Below, piece after piece: positions 25,278-36,080 of a stretch of 64,000 bases of DNA. Origin of the DNA: Chloroflexota bacterium (GTDB lineage Bacteria > Chloroflexota > Anaerolineae > Caldilineales > Caldilineaceae); NCBI GenBank assembly GCA_016861025.1, contig BOKO01000006.1:248001-312000 (forward strand). Reading direction: 5' to 3'. The translations under genes and the position numbers were made by a program. The notes below the pieces were generated by a model, which searched no databases, was not told the origin of the DNA, and worked only from the letters and a program-made list of their open reading frames with translations. Position 1 is the stretch's first letter. Each line of letters opens with the position of its first letter.

Positions 25278-27569
25278 ATGGATACGATCTTGCTGTTAAT
25301 GGAGAAGACACAGGATCGCCGCCTGCTGGAAGAACATCTTCAGGGCAAGTACGCGTTGGCGGCGTCAGCGCCCGATGTCGCGCTTCGTGCAAACTTCGAT
25401 CTTTGCATCGCCGACGGTGTAGCGCTGAGCCGCTATCGTGACCAGCTTGCAGCGCGCAAGGCTATCAATAAGGATGTCTATCTGCCGGTGCTGCTCGTCA
25501 CCACCCGGCGCAAAGTCAGCCTGTTGACCGGCAACATCTGGCAGGTCATCGATGAGGTGATCACCACGCCTATCCAAAAAGCGGAGCTACACGCGCGCGT
25601 CGAGGTGTTGTTGCGCGCACGGCGACTATCGCTGGAGCTGCTGACGCAGAAAAACCTGCAATTGCAGCAAACTCAGCACTTGCTGCAGGAAACGAAGGCG
25701 CTGCACGATGCAATCATCGCCTGTTCGCCGCTGGCAATTTATGGACTCAGCCCAGATGGCAGGGTGATCTCCTGGAATCCTGCGGCGGAGGAAATGCTCG
25801 GCTGGCGCTCCGATGAAGTGCTCGGGCGCAGGCTGCCCTTTGTTCAACAAGACAAAATCGAAGAATTTCATGACCTGATGCAAAGACTTCTCCGCGGCGA
25901 AACGCTCAATGGCGCTCACGTGGTTCGACAACGCAGAGATGGCTCACTTTTCGACGGTCAACTCTTTGCCGCACCGATTCGCGACGCTGCCAACAAAATC
26001 ATCGGCGTGGTCGGCGTGCTTGAAGACATCACCGAGCAAAAGCGAGCGGAACGAGCGCTGCAGCACTCTCACGAGCTGATGCGCTACATTATTGAGCACG
26101 TTCGCAGCGCCGTCGCCGTCCACGATCGCGACTTGCGCTACATTTATGTCAGCCAGCGCTACCTGCGTGAATTCGGCGTCCAAGAAACGAACATCATCGG
26201 GAAGCATCATTACGAGGTCTTCCCCGAGCTGCCGCAAAAATGGCGCGATGTACACCGGCGAGCGCTTGCAGGCGAAGTGTTGAGTGCAGAAGATGACATA
26301 TACGAACACGCCGACGGCAGCGTCGACTGGACGCGCTGGGAATGTCGCCCCTGGTATGAGGCGGACGGCTCCATTGGCGGCGTCATCGTCTACACGGAAG
26401 TGATCACCGAACGCAAAAAACTGGAAGAGCAGCTTCGCCAATCCCAGAAGCTGGAATCGATCGGACAGCTGGCCGGCGGTGTAGCGCACGATTTTAACAA
26501 CATGCTGGCGGTAATCTTAATTCAGACCGAGATGGCGCTCATGGGCATAGGGCCGGAGCACCCCCTCTATAACCGCTTCGAGGAAATCCGCAAAGCCGCC
26601 CAACGCTCCGCCAGCCTCACCCAGCAATTGCTGGCTTTTGCGCGCAAACAGCCGATCAACCCGCGCGTGCTCAACTTGAACGAAATCGTGACCGAGGTGT
26701 TGAAAATGCTGAGGCGGCTGATCGGGGAAGATATTGAGCTGGTTTGGACGCCAGCCGCAGACCTTTGGCAGGTGAAACTCGATCCTGTGCAGATCGACCA
26801 GGTGCTGGCGAACCTGTGCGTCAACGCACGCGACTCTATCGCCGGCGCCGGCAAGATCGTGATCGAGGTCAGAAACGTCACGATCGACGCCGATTATTGT
26901 GCACGACGGCCCGAAGCGCAGCCGGGGCAGTTTGTGTTGCTCTCCGTCAGCGACACCGGAACAGGCATTGCGCCGGAGAATCTGCCCCGGATATTCGAAC
27001 CATTCTTCACGACCAAGGAAGTGGGACAGGGCACCGGACTGGGATTGGCGACTGTCTACGGGATCGTCAAACAAAACGGTGGATTTATCAATGTCTACAG
27101 CGAGTTGGGTCACGGCACAACATTCAACATCTATCTGCCGCGCTACACTGACGCCCCCGCAGAAGCGTTCGCCAGAAGAGACGACGCGCCAGGCTATGGG
27201 CAAGGCGAGGCGATATTGCTGGTGGAGGATGAATCGGCGGTGCTCGACGTTATCCAGTCGATGCTCGAACAGTTGGGCTATTGCGTTCTTGTCGCCAACG
27301 CTCCACGTCAGGCGATAGAGCTGGTGGAGAAACATTCACCACACATCGATCTGGTTATCACCGATGTGATCATGCCTGACATGAACGGGCATGAACTGGT
27401 TGAGCGCCTGCGCATTCTTGTCCCTCAGATCCGCGCCATTTTTATGTCGGGTTATCCAACCAGCGTCATCGCACATCGCAATGTTCTCCGCCAGGAAGTC
27501 AATTATATTCAGAAACCGTTTACAGTTACAGAGCTGGCGGCGAAGATCAGGTCAGTGCTGGAAACCTAG
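25278..27569 (+). CDS. PAS hybrid sensor histidine kinase
   Basis: A 763-residue cytoplasmic kinase without membrane segments. Residues 1-118 form an atypical receiver (D46 in CIADG). A coiled coil 119-140 leads to PAS1 (~142-265, ending [10 protein letters not shown]) and PAS2 (~267-390, ending [11 protein letters not shown]). HisKA has His404 in [11 protein letters not shown]. The ATPase domain shows [16 protein letters not shown] and [13 protein letters not shown]. The C-terminal receiver 645-763 has LVEDES, D696 in [12 protein letters not shown] and Lys in IQKPF. A hybrid phosphorelay kinase sensing an internal signal is likely. ATG 25278 has AGGAG seven bases upstream. It is the third gene of the KaiC-like unit. 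Confidence 0.88.
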   Translation: MDTILLLMEKTQDRRLLEEHLQGKYALAASAPDVALRANFDLCIADGVALSRYRDQLAARKAINKDVYLPVLLVTTRRKVSLLTGNIWQVIDEVITTPIQKAELHARVEVLLRARRLSLELLTQKNLQLQQTQHLLQETKALHDAIIACSPLAIYGLSPDGRVISWNPAAEEMLGWRSDEVLGRRLPFVQQDKIEEFHDLMQRLLRGETLNGAHVVRQRRDGSLFDGQLFAAPIRDAANKIIGVVGVLEDITEQKRAERALQHSHELMRYIIEHVRSAVAVHDRDLRYIYVSQRYLREFGVQETNIIGKHHYEVFPELPQKWRDVHRRALAGEVLSAEDDIYEHADGSVDWTRWECRPWYEADGSIGGVIVYTEVITERKKLEEQLRQSQKLESIGQLAGGVAHDFNNMLAVILIQTEMALMGIGPEHPLYNRFEEIRKAAQRSASLTQQLLAFARKQPINPRVLNLNEIVTEVLKMLRRLIGEDIELVWTPAADLWQVKLDPVQIDQVLANLCVNARDSIAGAGKIVIEVRNVTIDADYCARRPEAQPGQFVLLSVSDTGTGIAPENLPRIFEPFFTTKEVGQGTGLGLATVYGIVKQNGGFINVYSELGHGTTFNIYLPRYTDAPAEAFARRDDAPGYGQGEAILLVEDESAVLDVIQSMLEQLGYCVLVANAPRQAIELVEKHSPHIDLVITDVIMPDMNGHELVERLRILVPQIRAIFMSGYPTSVIAHRNVLRQEVNYIQKPFTVTELAAKIRSVLET

Positions 27570-27787
27570 ATCCAGGCGGAGGCAAGCGATGTGCTCATCC
27601 AACCGGCGTCAGCTATGTCACCGACATAAAATGTATGCAAGCCAAGCAATTTGGTGGAAGAATCGGTGGTATAGTAGGAGATGCACGGAAACTTTGTAGG
27701 CGTAACAATCAGTGAAGCTGCAACAACGTTTTGGGGATAGCCGTCGTTATTTGCAGAACATTACATACAAAATACAAGGAGAATTTT

Positions 27788-28213
27788 ATGGACAAGCAAA
27801 CATTGATTAAACACCTCAATGAAGACCTGGCTGGCGAACTTGGCGCCATCATTCAGTACATCACCTACGCCGCCAAAGCCACCGGACCATATCGCCCGCA
27901 GCTTGCGCAATTCTTCCTGGCGGAGGTCGCCGACGAGCAGTTGCATGCACAATTTCTTGCCAATAAGATCGTGGCGCTGGGCGGTGAGCCGACCACCACG
28001 CCGCGCCCTGTGCCGGCGGCTAAAACCAACCGTGAAATGCTCGAGGCGGTGCTTGCCGCCGAGTTGAAAGCGCGCGACGATTATACGCAGCGCGCCAAAG
28101 AGGCGGATGAATTCGGCGACAAAGGATTGGCTGTCCAGCTCGAGGATATGGTGCGCGACGAGAGCGGCCATTCCGAAGAGACCGAGCGCATCCTGCGCGA
28201 CTGGCCGCTTTGA
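27788..28213 (+). CDS. Ferritin-like di-iron protein (bacterioferritin type)
   Basis: A 141-residue four-helix protein. Helix 1 has EDLAGELGAIIQYITYA with a ligand Glu, helix 2 ADEQLHAQFLANKI with the ExxH pair, helix 3 AAELKARDDYTQRAKEADEFG, helix 4 RDESGHSEETERIL. This gives the paired Glu and ExxH motifs of a di-iron centre. It may oxidise and store iron or act in oxidative stress. ATG 27788 has AAGGAG seven bases before it. It stands alone. The region 28214-28478 after it shows nothing I can support. Confidence 0.82.
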   Translation: MDKQTLIKHLNEDLAGELGAIIQYITYAAKATGPYRPQLAQFFLAEVADEQLHAQFLANKIVALGGEPTTTPRPVPAAKTNREMLEAVLAAELKARDDYTQRAKEADEFGDKGLAVQLEDMVRDESGHSEETERILRDWPL

Positions 28214-28478
28214 TCGGCAAGGCGTCAGCCAGTAGCCGGGCGACGGCGCGGGCAGGCCAAAGGTCTGCTGCACGTCGTCGCCCAGGCCATGCCGCCTTCA
28301 AACGCGGGGAGACGCTGCCATGTTTGCCGTAAATCTAAAAGCCTTCCTCAAAACCCCTGTGCACAGAGATGATCAGGTCGATATGTCCTACACTGCCGTC
28401 GGCGCAATTCGCTGCAACGAACCCGCAACAGGAGTCGAAACGCTGTAAGACGCGCGCCTGTACGCTGACGATGTCGCC

Positions 28479-28931
28479 ATGGACCTCGAACTCAAACGAT
28501 TTCGCAGAGAACATTTTGCCGAATATGCTTCATGATTTGTCGATCTGGAGCTTGACCGCCATTTGGGACCCATTGACAACGCCTGGCTGGAAGCAGTGTT
28601 AACCGAGCCGGAATCCGAGGGTGTAACTTGGGCAGTGTTTCGCCGCGAGGAGATGGTCGCCGTCGTCGAAACTGTGTTTGATCCTGAAATGCGCTTGCCC
28701 GCTGCGATCACGGCTGTCGCCACCAAACCGAGTCTCCGTCGGCAGGGCATCGGCGCAGCCGCCCTACAACAGATTCTTGCACTCCACAAAGACAAAGGAA
28801 TTGTCGAACACGTGGGGTATATTGCGATGGACAATTTAGCAGGGCGGCGATGCGCCGAAAAAGCAGGTTTTGTGGCAATTACGTCTGAACCAGACAAGCC
28901 CGGCTACATCCAGTTTTATCACCGTCAATAA
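28479..28931 (+). pseudogene. GNAT acetyltransferase interrupted by one in-frame UGA
   Basis: From ATG 28479 the frame reads MDLELKRFRREHFAEYAS, then TGA at 28533-28535, then FVDLELDRHLGPIDNAWLEAV and a full GNAT domain to 28931. The acetyl-CoA loop is RRQGIGAAALQQIL. The sequence on both sides of the TGA fits one protein with Trp (TGG) expected at the stop, so a single base change broke the gene. A shorter product from a TTG at 28563 is possible. Sequencing error cannot be excluded. Confidence 0.7.
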
Positions 28932-28996
28932 AAGGATAAGGATGTTGTCATAATTCTGTGCGGGTTCCCTTTTACTCCTTTCCCAAAGGCCTACTC

Positions 28997-30271
28997 ATGC
29001 ATCCTAAAATGGTTGCAGTGACCGTCTTGCTTCTGGCGATGGTTACATTTATCCCTGGCGCAGCATCGGAAGCCAACGTTGATCGTCAGCCAGTAGACGA
29101 TCCCACCGCCCCCACCTCCTTGGCCCTCCTTCCCCTCATTGCCTCCTCTGATTTTGTCTATCTTGGTGCTTTTCGTGCACCCTACGAAGACCATGCCGGC
29201 AATCCCCTGACCTGGGGCGGTTACGCCCTGGCTGTGAATCCGTCAGCTTCAACAGGGGCGACCTCAACAGGGCTGTTCATCGGTTGCCACGCCTGGTGGC
29301 AGCGTCTGGCGGAGATCGCCATTCCTTCCGCCGCGAATCTCTCCGCGACAGCCGCGCTGCGCCAGGATTGCACCGATGTGACCGAAGGACGGCTCGATTT
29401 AGTGGACGACATGCCCAATTTAGGAGGCGCCCTGGTCTATGGCGGACGACTGATCGTCTCCGCCTATGGATATTACGACGCAGACGTCAGCCAGACGCGC
29501 TCTCATTTCGCCTCCAGCATGAATCTTGCCCAGGCCGGCGACGTCGTCGGTCCGGAGCAAGTCGGAGAGGAGGCAGGCATCGTCGCTGGCTACATGACAA
29601 CCATCCCGGAGGAATGGCAAGCGTCTCTGGGCGGCCCTGCTCTCACCGGTCAGTGTTGCATCCCCATCATCAGCCGAACGTCGGCAGGCCCGGCCGCCTC
29701 CGTCTTTGACCCAGAAGACGTCGGCCGTCGCAATCCCGTCCCTGCCAGCCCTTTGTTGCACTACCCTCTGGAGCATCCGCTTGCGCCAGAGGACGCCCAG
29801 AACAACCTTTTCAACCTTACGACGCAGATTGTGGGCATGGCTTTCCCGCCGGGCAGTCGCAGCCTGCTCTTCGTCGGCAGACATGGCATTGGCCCCTACT
29901 GTTACGGCACGAACGAGGAGTGCAATGACCCTGTAGACCCCTACAAAGGCCCTCACGCCTATCCTTATGTGCATCAGGTGTGGGCTTACGACGTGTTGAA
30001 CCTGCTGGCCGTGAAGCAAGGCCAGCTGCACCCCTGGGAGGTGCAGCCCTATGCAGTGTGGCAGCTGACGGAGATGGACGCCGTAGGTGGTGCAAGCATC
30101 GCCGGCGCCGCCTTTGACCCCGACGCCGGTCGGCTCTACATCACGGAGCAGTATGGCGATGAGCCGGTGGTGCACGTCTACCGGATCACCGCAGCAACGC
30201 CCACTTCCTGTCAGCAGCCGATGAACGACCCCGGCCAACACTGTCTCCATCTGCCGCTGATAGCGAATTGA
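28997..30271 (+). CDS. Secreted protein with LPLI C-terminal tail
   Basis: A 424-residue protein with signal peptide (MVAVTVLLLAMVTFIPGAASEA after MHPK). I start at ATG 28997 with AAAGG upstream. The mature part has repeated VYGGRLIVSAYGYYDAD and MAFPPGSRSLLFVGRHG patterns and GRLYITEQYG, suggesting a beta-propeller-like fold. Three to four Cys pairs could form disulfides. It ends CLHLPLIAN, close to the LYLPLVNR end of the giant protein at 44045. No enzyme motif recognised. It is likely extracellular or surface-bound. Confidence 0.65.
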   Translation: MHPKMVAVTVLLLAMVTFIPGAASEANVDRQPVDDPTAPTSLALLPLIASSDFVYLGAFRAPYEDHAGNPLTWGGYALAVNPSASTGATSTGLFIGCHAWWQRLAEIAIPSAANLSATAALRQDCTDVTEGRLDLVDDMPNLGGALVYGGRLIVSAYGYYDADVSQTRSHFASSMNLAQAGDVVGPEQVGEEAGIVAGYMTTIPEEWQASLGGPALTGQCCIPIISRTSAGPAASVFDPEDVGRRNPVPASPLLHYPLEHPLAPEDAQNNLFNLTTQIVGMAFPPGSRSLLFVGRHGIGPYCYGTNEECNDPVDPYKGPHAYPYVHQVWAYDVLNLLAVKQGQLHPWEVQPYAVWQLTEMDAVGGASIAGAAFDPDAGRLYITEQYGDEPVVHVYRITAATPTSCQQPMNDPGQHCLHLPLIAN

Positions 30272-30406
30272 TGGAGTGCGTAGGGTGAGGTGGTGACGCA
30301 CCCGGTGACCGAGCGCTTTGCTCCTGACGCCGTGGTGGCGCCTTTTGAGAGGCTAGGGATCACCGTCATCCGCGGTTGAAATTTCGTTGCTTCAGCAAGT
30401 TTCTGG

Positions 30407-31288
30407 TTACGCCTTGAGCCGATAAGACACGAACGCCAACGTGCGGCTGTCGGGCGCCCACGAATTGACGTTGATCGTCCCCTGTCCGCCGAACAATTTG
30501 GCGATGGTGCGCGAGGCGCCGCCGGCAGCGGGGGCCAGGCGCAGCTCCACGTGCTTATTGGCCGGATGATCGCCCGGCGCAACTTCATCTTTGTCATACG
30601 CCAGATAGACCACCCATTTGCCGTCCGGGGAGACGTGCGGGAACCAGCAGTTGGCCTCCTCCTGGAACATGTGCACCGGGTTGGCGCCGTCGGCGTCCAT
30701 GCGCCAGATTTGCATCAGCCCGCTGCGCACAGAATTGAACCAGATGTAGCGACCATCGGGGGAGTATTCGGGGCCGTCGTCCAGCCCGGGCGAGTCTGTC
30801 AGTTGCGTCTCCGGGCCGCCGTCCACCGAGATGATGTAGACGTCATAGTCGCCGTTGCGTTCGGCGCAATACGCCAGTGTGCCACCGTCGGGCGACCAGC
30901 CGTGCAGATAGCTAGGGCCGTTTGCCGTCACCAGCATCGGCTCGCCGCCGTGAAAGGGCACGATGTAAATTCTCGATAACGCATCTTCGTAGGTGAAATG
31001 GCTGATGGCAATCAGCGTGTTGTCCGGCGAGAGGACATGGTCGTTGTTGCAGTCGATGGCAAAGCCCGTGTCGACTTGCGTCACCGCACCGGTGGCAAGT
31101 TCATAGGTGTAGATGCGTCCGCCGCTGTTGTAGACCAGAAAGCGACCATCGCGCGTCCAATTGGGCGCCTCGATGACGTAATCGAATTCTCTCAGGACAG
31201 AACGGACGCCGGTGGTCACATCGATGGTTTCTAACATGCTGATGGCGTCGCGTGCGGCGATATAGCGGCGTAGGGTGTGGATATCCAT
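30407..31288 (-). CDS. TolB-like beta-propeller (PD40) protein
   Basis: A 293-residue protein made of about six WD40-like PD40 blades: [86 protein letters not shown]. No signal peptide is seen, so it is cytoplasmic, unlike TolB itself. Such proteins often bind ligands or partner with oligopeptidases. The specific role is unknown. ATG 31288 has GGAGAC upstream. It follows the DMT exporter on the same strand with an 18-base gap and is probably in its operon. Confidence 0.75.
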   Translation of the reverse strand: MDIHTLRRYIAARDAISMLETIDVTTGVRSVLREFDYVIEAPNWTRDGRFLVYNSGGRIYTYELATGAVTQVDTGFAIDCNNDHVLSPDNTLIAISHFTYEDALSRIYIVPFHGGEPMLVTANGPSYLHGWSPDGGTLAYCAERNGDYDVYIISVDGGPETQLTDSPGLDDGPEYSPDGRYIWFNSVRSGLMQIWRMDADGANPVHMFQEEANCWFPHVSPDGKWVVYLAYDKDEVAPGDHPANKHVELRLAPAAGGASRTIAKLFGGQGTINVNSWAPDSRTLAFVSYRLKA

Positions 31289-31306
31289 AAGGTTTGTCTC
31301 CGTTGG

Positions 31307-32212
31307 TTAGGTGCGTGCTCGATACAAAATATACATTCCGCTGACGATCGTCAACGCAGCGCCGATCCAGGTCAACCAGGTCGGTATTTCACCCCAGATC
31401 AAAAAGCCCCACAGCACATCGATGGGCAGCGCCAGATACTCGAAGGGCGCAGCGACCGAAGCCTGCGCCAGACTGTAGGCGCGCGCCAGGAAATACATCC
31501 ACGCCGCCCACACGACGCCCATCCCGGCCATGATGACGAAGTCCACAGGCGTCGGCATGGCCCAGGGACGAAACAGAAACGTCAGGCTGGGGTGGGCGTC
31601 GGGCGTCTCGCCGACCAGGGCGGCCAGCGGCGCCAACACCGCCGCCGCCACAAGATAGACGAGCGTGCCGTAAAAGGCCATGGTGGCGCTGCTGTCGGTG
31701 TGGCGCAGCTTGTTCGTGACCATGGCCGTCAGCGCGTAAAAGAGCACCGAGATGAGCACAAAGATCGAGCCGAGGTTGAACGTCGCGGCGCCAGGTCTGA
31801 CGATCAGCAGCACGCCCACAAAGCCGACGAGCAGCGCCAGCCAGCGTCGCGGCCCCACCGTTTCGCCCAGCACCACGACCGAGAGCAGCGTGATCATCAG
31901 GGGACCGGAGTTGCGAATGGCGGCAGTCTCCGCCAGCGGCAGCGCCGCCAGCCCCATCATGAAGGTGGTGTAGGAGAGAAAAAGAAAGAGACCGCGCGTG
32001 ATTTCAAGCGTGCGGCGCGGCGTGGTGGGCAGCCCGCGCCCGCCTTCGTAACGAAAGAGCAGTAAGGTCAACGGCAACGCCGCCAGGCTGCGCAGCATGA
32101 CGATCTGCAGCACCGGATAACCGCTGCTCAGCCATTTTGCCGCCACGGTCTGGAGCGAAATCGTGAAGAGCGCCAGCACGAGAAAGCCGACGCCGCGGAC
32201 GTTGCTGCTCAA
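31307..32212 (-). CDS. EamA/DMT-family exporter
   Basis: About 301 residues with ten predicted membrane helices in two EamA repeats (first from VGFLVLALFTISLQTVAAKWL, second from GSIFVLISVLFYALTAMVTNKL). The family exports metabolites such as amino acids or purines. I place the start at TTG 32212 (LSSNVRGVGFL), which matches where such proteins begin and overlaps the stop of the upstream creatininase remnant (TTGA). A longer TTG start at 32284 would run through that remnant in another frame. Substrate unknown. Confidence 0.78.
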   Translation of the reverse strand: MSSNVRGVGFLVLALFTISLQTVAAKWLSSGYPVLQIVMLRSLAALPLTLLLFRYEGGRGLPTTPRRTLEITRGLFLFLSYTTFMMGLAALPLAETAAIRNSGPLMITLLSVVVLGETVGPRRWLALLVGFVGVLLIVRPGAATFNLGSIFVLISVLFYALTAMVTNKLRHTDSSATMAFYGTLVYLVAAAVLAPLAALVGETPDAHPSLTFLFRPWAMPTPVDFVIMAGMGVVWAAWMYFLARAYSLAQASVAAPFEYLALPIDVLWGFLIWGEIPTWLTWIGAALTIVSGMYILYRART

Positions 32213-32292
32213 AGACCAACCCCTGGCTGACTTGACGCAGCAAAGAACGCATCCTGTAAACGATCGCCTGTCAGTTCTTCCCAACGCATCAT
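32209..32292 (-). pseudogene. Creatininase-family N-terminal remnant
   Basis: ATG 32292/32289 behind a strong AGGAGGT. The product begins MRWEELTGDRLQDAFFAAS, the characteristic start of creatininase-family amidohydrolases, and stops after ~27 residues where the full protein should have ~250. The stop overlaps the TTG start of the exporter. The leader may now serve only to couple translation. Elsewhere in 32293-32485 nothing was recognised. Confidence 0.55.
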
Positions 32293-32485
32293 GACCTCCT
32301 TTTGTGTTTGATAAATTGCATGTTGTTGTCTGTATTCGATTGGCGGCAATTGCTGGTGCGCTTTCGACCGTTCTGGAGAACCGGCGAATCGGACCATAGA
32401 TAGGTCGTCAGCGTCACATCGAGGCGATCTTCATAGAGCCTGATTGTTTGTGGGAGCATCTGAGTCTCCGTTGTTCGGTTTGCAT

Positions 32486-34060
32486 TTATGCAGGAGCTGA
32501 GAGGTTTTGATAGAACCGGTCATGGAACTCATAGCGCGCCCGGTTCCGCTCCACCCTGACGTGGGGATGCACATCCCAGACCATGTACTGCTCCTCTGCG
32601 CCTTCGCCCAGACGAGGCCATGTCGGCAGACCCGGCCCGTTAGGATCGCCGGTTTTGACAAAGTTGGCGTAATAACCCTGCATCAGCGCCGAGACCTGCT
32701 CATCCTCCGCCGTCCAGGCGTAGACCCGATTGGTCGCCAGGTTGCCCATCGCGTACTCGATGTCGGCGGAATGCACGGCGCCCTTGGCCGGAGGCATGGC
32801 GATGACCTGGGCGGCTGCGTCCGAGTCGCGGATCACGCCGCCCGCCAGTCCGGCTGCAGCGTCGCCCATTTCCGGGACCATCGGCGGCCGCGGATGGGCG
32901 TAGTAGTAGCGATAGACCGGGCAGCCGGCTTTGCGATGTTCGTCCGCCCACTTCCACGTGCTGTAGACCAGAAAGCGGTCGCCGGCCAGGTCGGTGGCGG
33001 ACTGTTCGACCTGCTCCGGCGTCTCGCCGGGGTAAAGTCTGAGCACTTCATCGGCCTGCTCGCCGTAGAGTTCCTGCACCACCGCTGCGTAGTGCTCGGG
33101 CGTCGGCGCCTGCGCGCCCAGCAGCGCCCGGTAGTTCATCTCTTCGGAATTCCAGCCGATCATCAGCGGTGTGCGCGCCTGCTCTCCGGCGGCGAGCATG
33201 GCCAGCGGCGAGCGTGGGAAGAACCACCCGTCCACCACGATGGAGAAATCACGCGGCGTCATGTTGGTGGTGGCCTTAAGCAACTGCTCCGCCGGCATGG
33301 AGCGCAGCTCCGCCAGCGATGAAGCGCCCAGTTTTTTCGCGAAGGCCAGCCAGCGTTGCTCGGCCTCTTCCAGCGGAATGGGTGGCAGGGCGCCGATTCC
33401 CCCGCTTGAGCCGATGGCGCCCGCAATCAAATCCCTCGAAAGCGGAGAAACCATCTGCGCGTTGACCGACATCGACCCGGCCGACTCGCCAGCGATGGTC
33501 ACGCGTTCGGGGTCGCCGCCAAAGGCGGCAATATTCTCCTGCACCCAACGCAGCGCAGCGTGTTGATCGAGCAGGCCGTAGTTGCCGGAGCAGCGTTGGG
33601 GCGATTCGGCGCTCAGCTCCGGATGGGCGAAAAAGCCGAAGATGTTCAGCCGGTAGTTCACCGTCACGGCGACGATGCCCCGCCGCGCCATCTGCGCGCC
33701 GTCATAGCGCGGCTCGGAGCCGTCGCCTGCGATGAAGCCGCCGCCGTAGAAGTAGACCAGCACCGGCAGCCGCGCCGCAGGGGAGGGATCGGGCGTCCAC
33801 ACATTCAGGTAGAGACAATCCTCGCTCATCCCATCGGAGCGAAAGTTCATGTCGCCAAAGACGGGCAGTTGCATGGCGCGCGGCCCGAAGTGGAGCGCCT
33901 GACGCACACCAGACCAGCGCGGCGCAGGTTGCGGCGCCTTCCACCGCAACTCGCCGACCGGCGGCGCGGCGAAGGGGATGCCCAGGAAGCGATAGACGCC
34001 AATGCTTTCGTCAAATGCGCCGGAGATCTTGCCGGCAGTTGTGGTCACCGGAGATGTCAT
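32486..34060 (-). CDS. Type B carboxylesterase
   Basis: A 524-residue alpha/beta hydrolase of the carboxylesterase B family, of usual length. It starts at ATG 34060 (MTSPVTTTAGKISG). Motifs: FLGIPFAAPPVGELRWK, SEDCLYLNVWTP, oxyanion YFYGGGFIAGDG, nucleophile GESAGS, Glu in the NSEEMN region and His in HSADIEYAMGN. No signal peptide is seen, so it is probably cytoplasmic. It hydrolyses carboxylic esters. The substrate cannot be told. It lies between a remnant-bearing exporter operon and an aldo/keto reductase. Confidence 0.88.
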   Translation of the reverse strand: MTSPVTTTAGKISGAFDESIGVYRFLGIPFAAPPVGELRWKAPQPAPRWSGVRQALHFGPRAMQLPVFGDMNFRSDGMSEDCLYLNVWTPDPSPAARLPVLVYFYGGGFIAGDGSEPRYDGAQMARRGIVAVTVNYRLNIFGFFAHPELSAESPQRCSGNYGLLDQHAALRWVQENIAAFGGDPERVTIAGESAGSMSVNAQMVSPLSRDLIAGAIGSSGGIGALPPIPLEEAEQRWLAFAKKLGASSLAELRSMPAEQLLKATTNMTPRDFSIVVDGWFFPRSPLAMLAAGEQARTPLMIGWNSEEMNYRALLGAQAPTPEHYAAVVQELYGEQADEVLRLYPGETPEQVEQSATDLAGDRFLVYSTWKWADEHRKAGCPVYRYYYAHPRPPMVPEMGDAAAGLAGGVIRDSDAAAQVIAMPPAKGAVHSADIEYAMGNLATNRVYAWTAEDEQVSALMQGYYANFVKTGDPNGPGLPTWPRLGEGAEEQYMVWDVHPHVRVERNRARYEFHDRFYQNLSAPA

Positions 34061-34163
34061 AAGATGTGTTGCTATCCTTTCTGTGTCAGAGCGTCCACAG
34101 CGTAAGAGGTGCGTTTCCTTCATCAGCCATGTTGCGCTGAAGGCGATGACCTGCTTTCATCGG

Positions 34164-35147
<984 letters not shown>

Positions 35148-35230
35148 CCTTTTATCCTCCTTGGCTTCCTATAGTTCGCTAGAAGTTTTTGTTTTATTGA
35201 TTTCTAGGTTGTCGCGTGATATCGCTCGCA

Positions 35231-35264
35231 ATCTTCCCGGAAGCTCCAAAGCTTCCGGGAAGAT
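35231..35264. repeat. 15-base perfect hairpin between DUF2255 and AKR genes
   Basis: Arms 35231-35245 and 35250-35264 with a CCAA loop. Neither side is followed by a T tract. It is a junction hairpin that may slow or end transcription from the DUF2255 gene. Confidence 0.75.
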
Positions 35265-35293
35265 AAACAGTCAACCTAGTGGTCAGTAGATAT

Positions 35294-35668
35294 TCAAGCC
35301 GGCGTCAATCTGAGCGTCGTCGCCCGCACTTCTGGCGTCACCATCGGCGCCACGTACTGCAGATAGCGACCGTACTTGGCGTGGTAGGCGGCGTCGATCT
35401 GGTCGTTGATGGCAAGATCGTTTTCTTCAATGAAGACAACGTCTGTCTCGACGCCGCCGGCCCGGATGCGTCCTGCGTGGGTGGCCTGTGCAGCGCGGAA
35501 CCATGCGCCCGCACGCCCGCGATAGGAGCGGACGTAGAGGTTGTCGCCCACGCGCACCACCCAGACAGGCAGCGGCTTGCGCAGCTTGCCATCCGGCTGC
35601 CGCGGCGCGATCTCCAGCTCTTCGGCGTTGCCGATTTTGTTGAGTTCTTGGTTTGTCCATGAGGTCAT
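35294..35668 (-). CDS. DUF2255-family protein
   Basis: A 124-residue protein starting at ATG 35668 (MTSWTNQELNKIGNAEE) with AAGGAGAG upstream. Conserved stretches LPVWVVRVGDNLYVRSYRG, GAWFRAA and IRAGGVETDVVF identify the DUF2255 family, related in fold to FMN/nitroreductase-like deazaflavin proteins. The biochemical role is unknown. It is followed by a hairpin before the aldo/keto reductase. Confidence 0.75.
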   Translation of the reverse strand: MTSWTNQELNKIGNAEELEIAPRQPDGKLRKPLPVWVVRVGDNLYVRSYRGRAGAWFRAAQATHAGRIRAGGVETDVVFIEENDLAINDQIDAAYHAKYGRYLQYVAPMVTPEVRATTLRLTPA

Positions 35669-35769
35669 AGCGTCTCTCCTTGTGAATGTAGACGCAGCTC
35701 GTAGCTGCGCCGGTCTACCCACAACCTTGTGCTTTGCCGAGAACGGGCGGCTGTGAGCCGCCCCTGGTA

Positions 35770-36080
35770 TCGTGAAAGTGAGCAGGCAATAGACCGGAGC
35801 CGCACCAAATTGAACGAGATTGCAACGTAGATGGGTCAGGCGCCTGCTCACAAGTATACTAAAGACAGGTATTCGTGAAGTGCGGGTTCGGCAGCAAAGG
35901 AAACCGCAGCCGCACCGGAGTTGGTGCTTGAAAATAGACAGGTTGAAAGCGGGCAGTTGCCCTCCATCGGTGCGAACGAAGAGAATCATAGGCGCAGAGC
36001 CAGCATACCAGGATGTAGGTGCATCGCATCGATGGCGCCAAGCCGAAGCAACGCACGAGTGATCAATAAAGGAGATAGAC
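35770..36080 (+). ncRNA. Candidate IS110 bridge-RNA leader region
   Basis: About 310 bases without a gene directly upstream of an IS110-type transposase. It contains several local inverted repeats (for example GAGCAGGC with GCCTGCTC around 35779-35846). IS110-group elements are known to encode their bridge RNA in this left-end position. Ends of the RNA and its loops are not resolved here. The stretch 35669-35770 carries two further hairpins. Confidence 0.4.

Noticed and set aside
35669..35770. Hairpins near 35690-35765 as IS110 terminal repeats
   Set aside because: IS110-type elements usually lack terminal inverted repeats and no matching copy was found after 37092; the element ends stay undefined.
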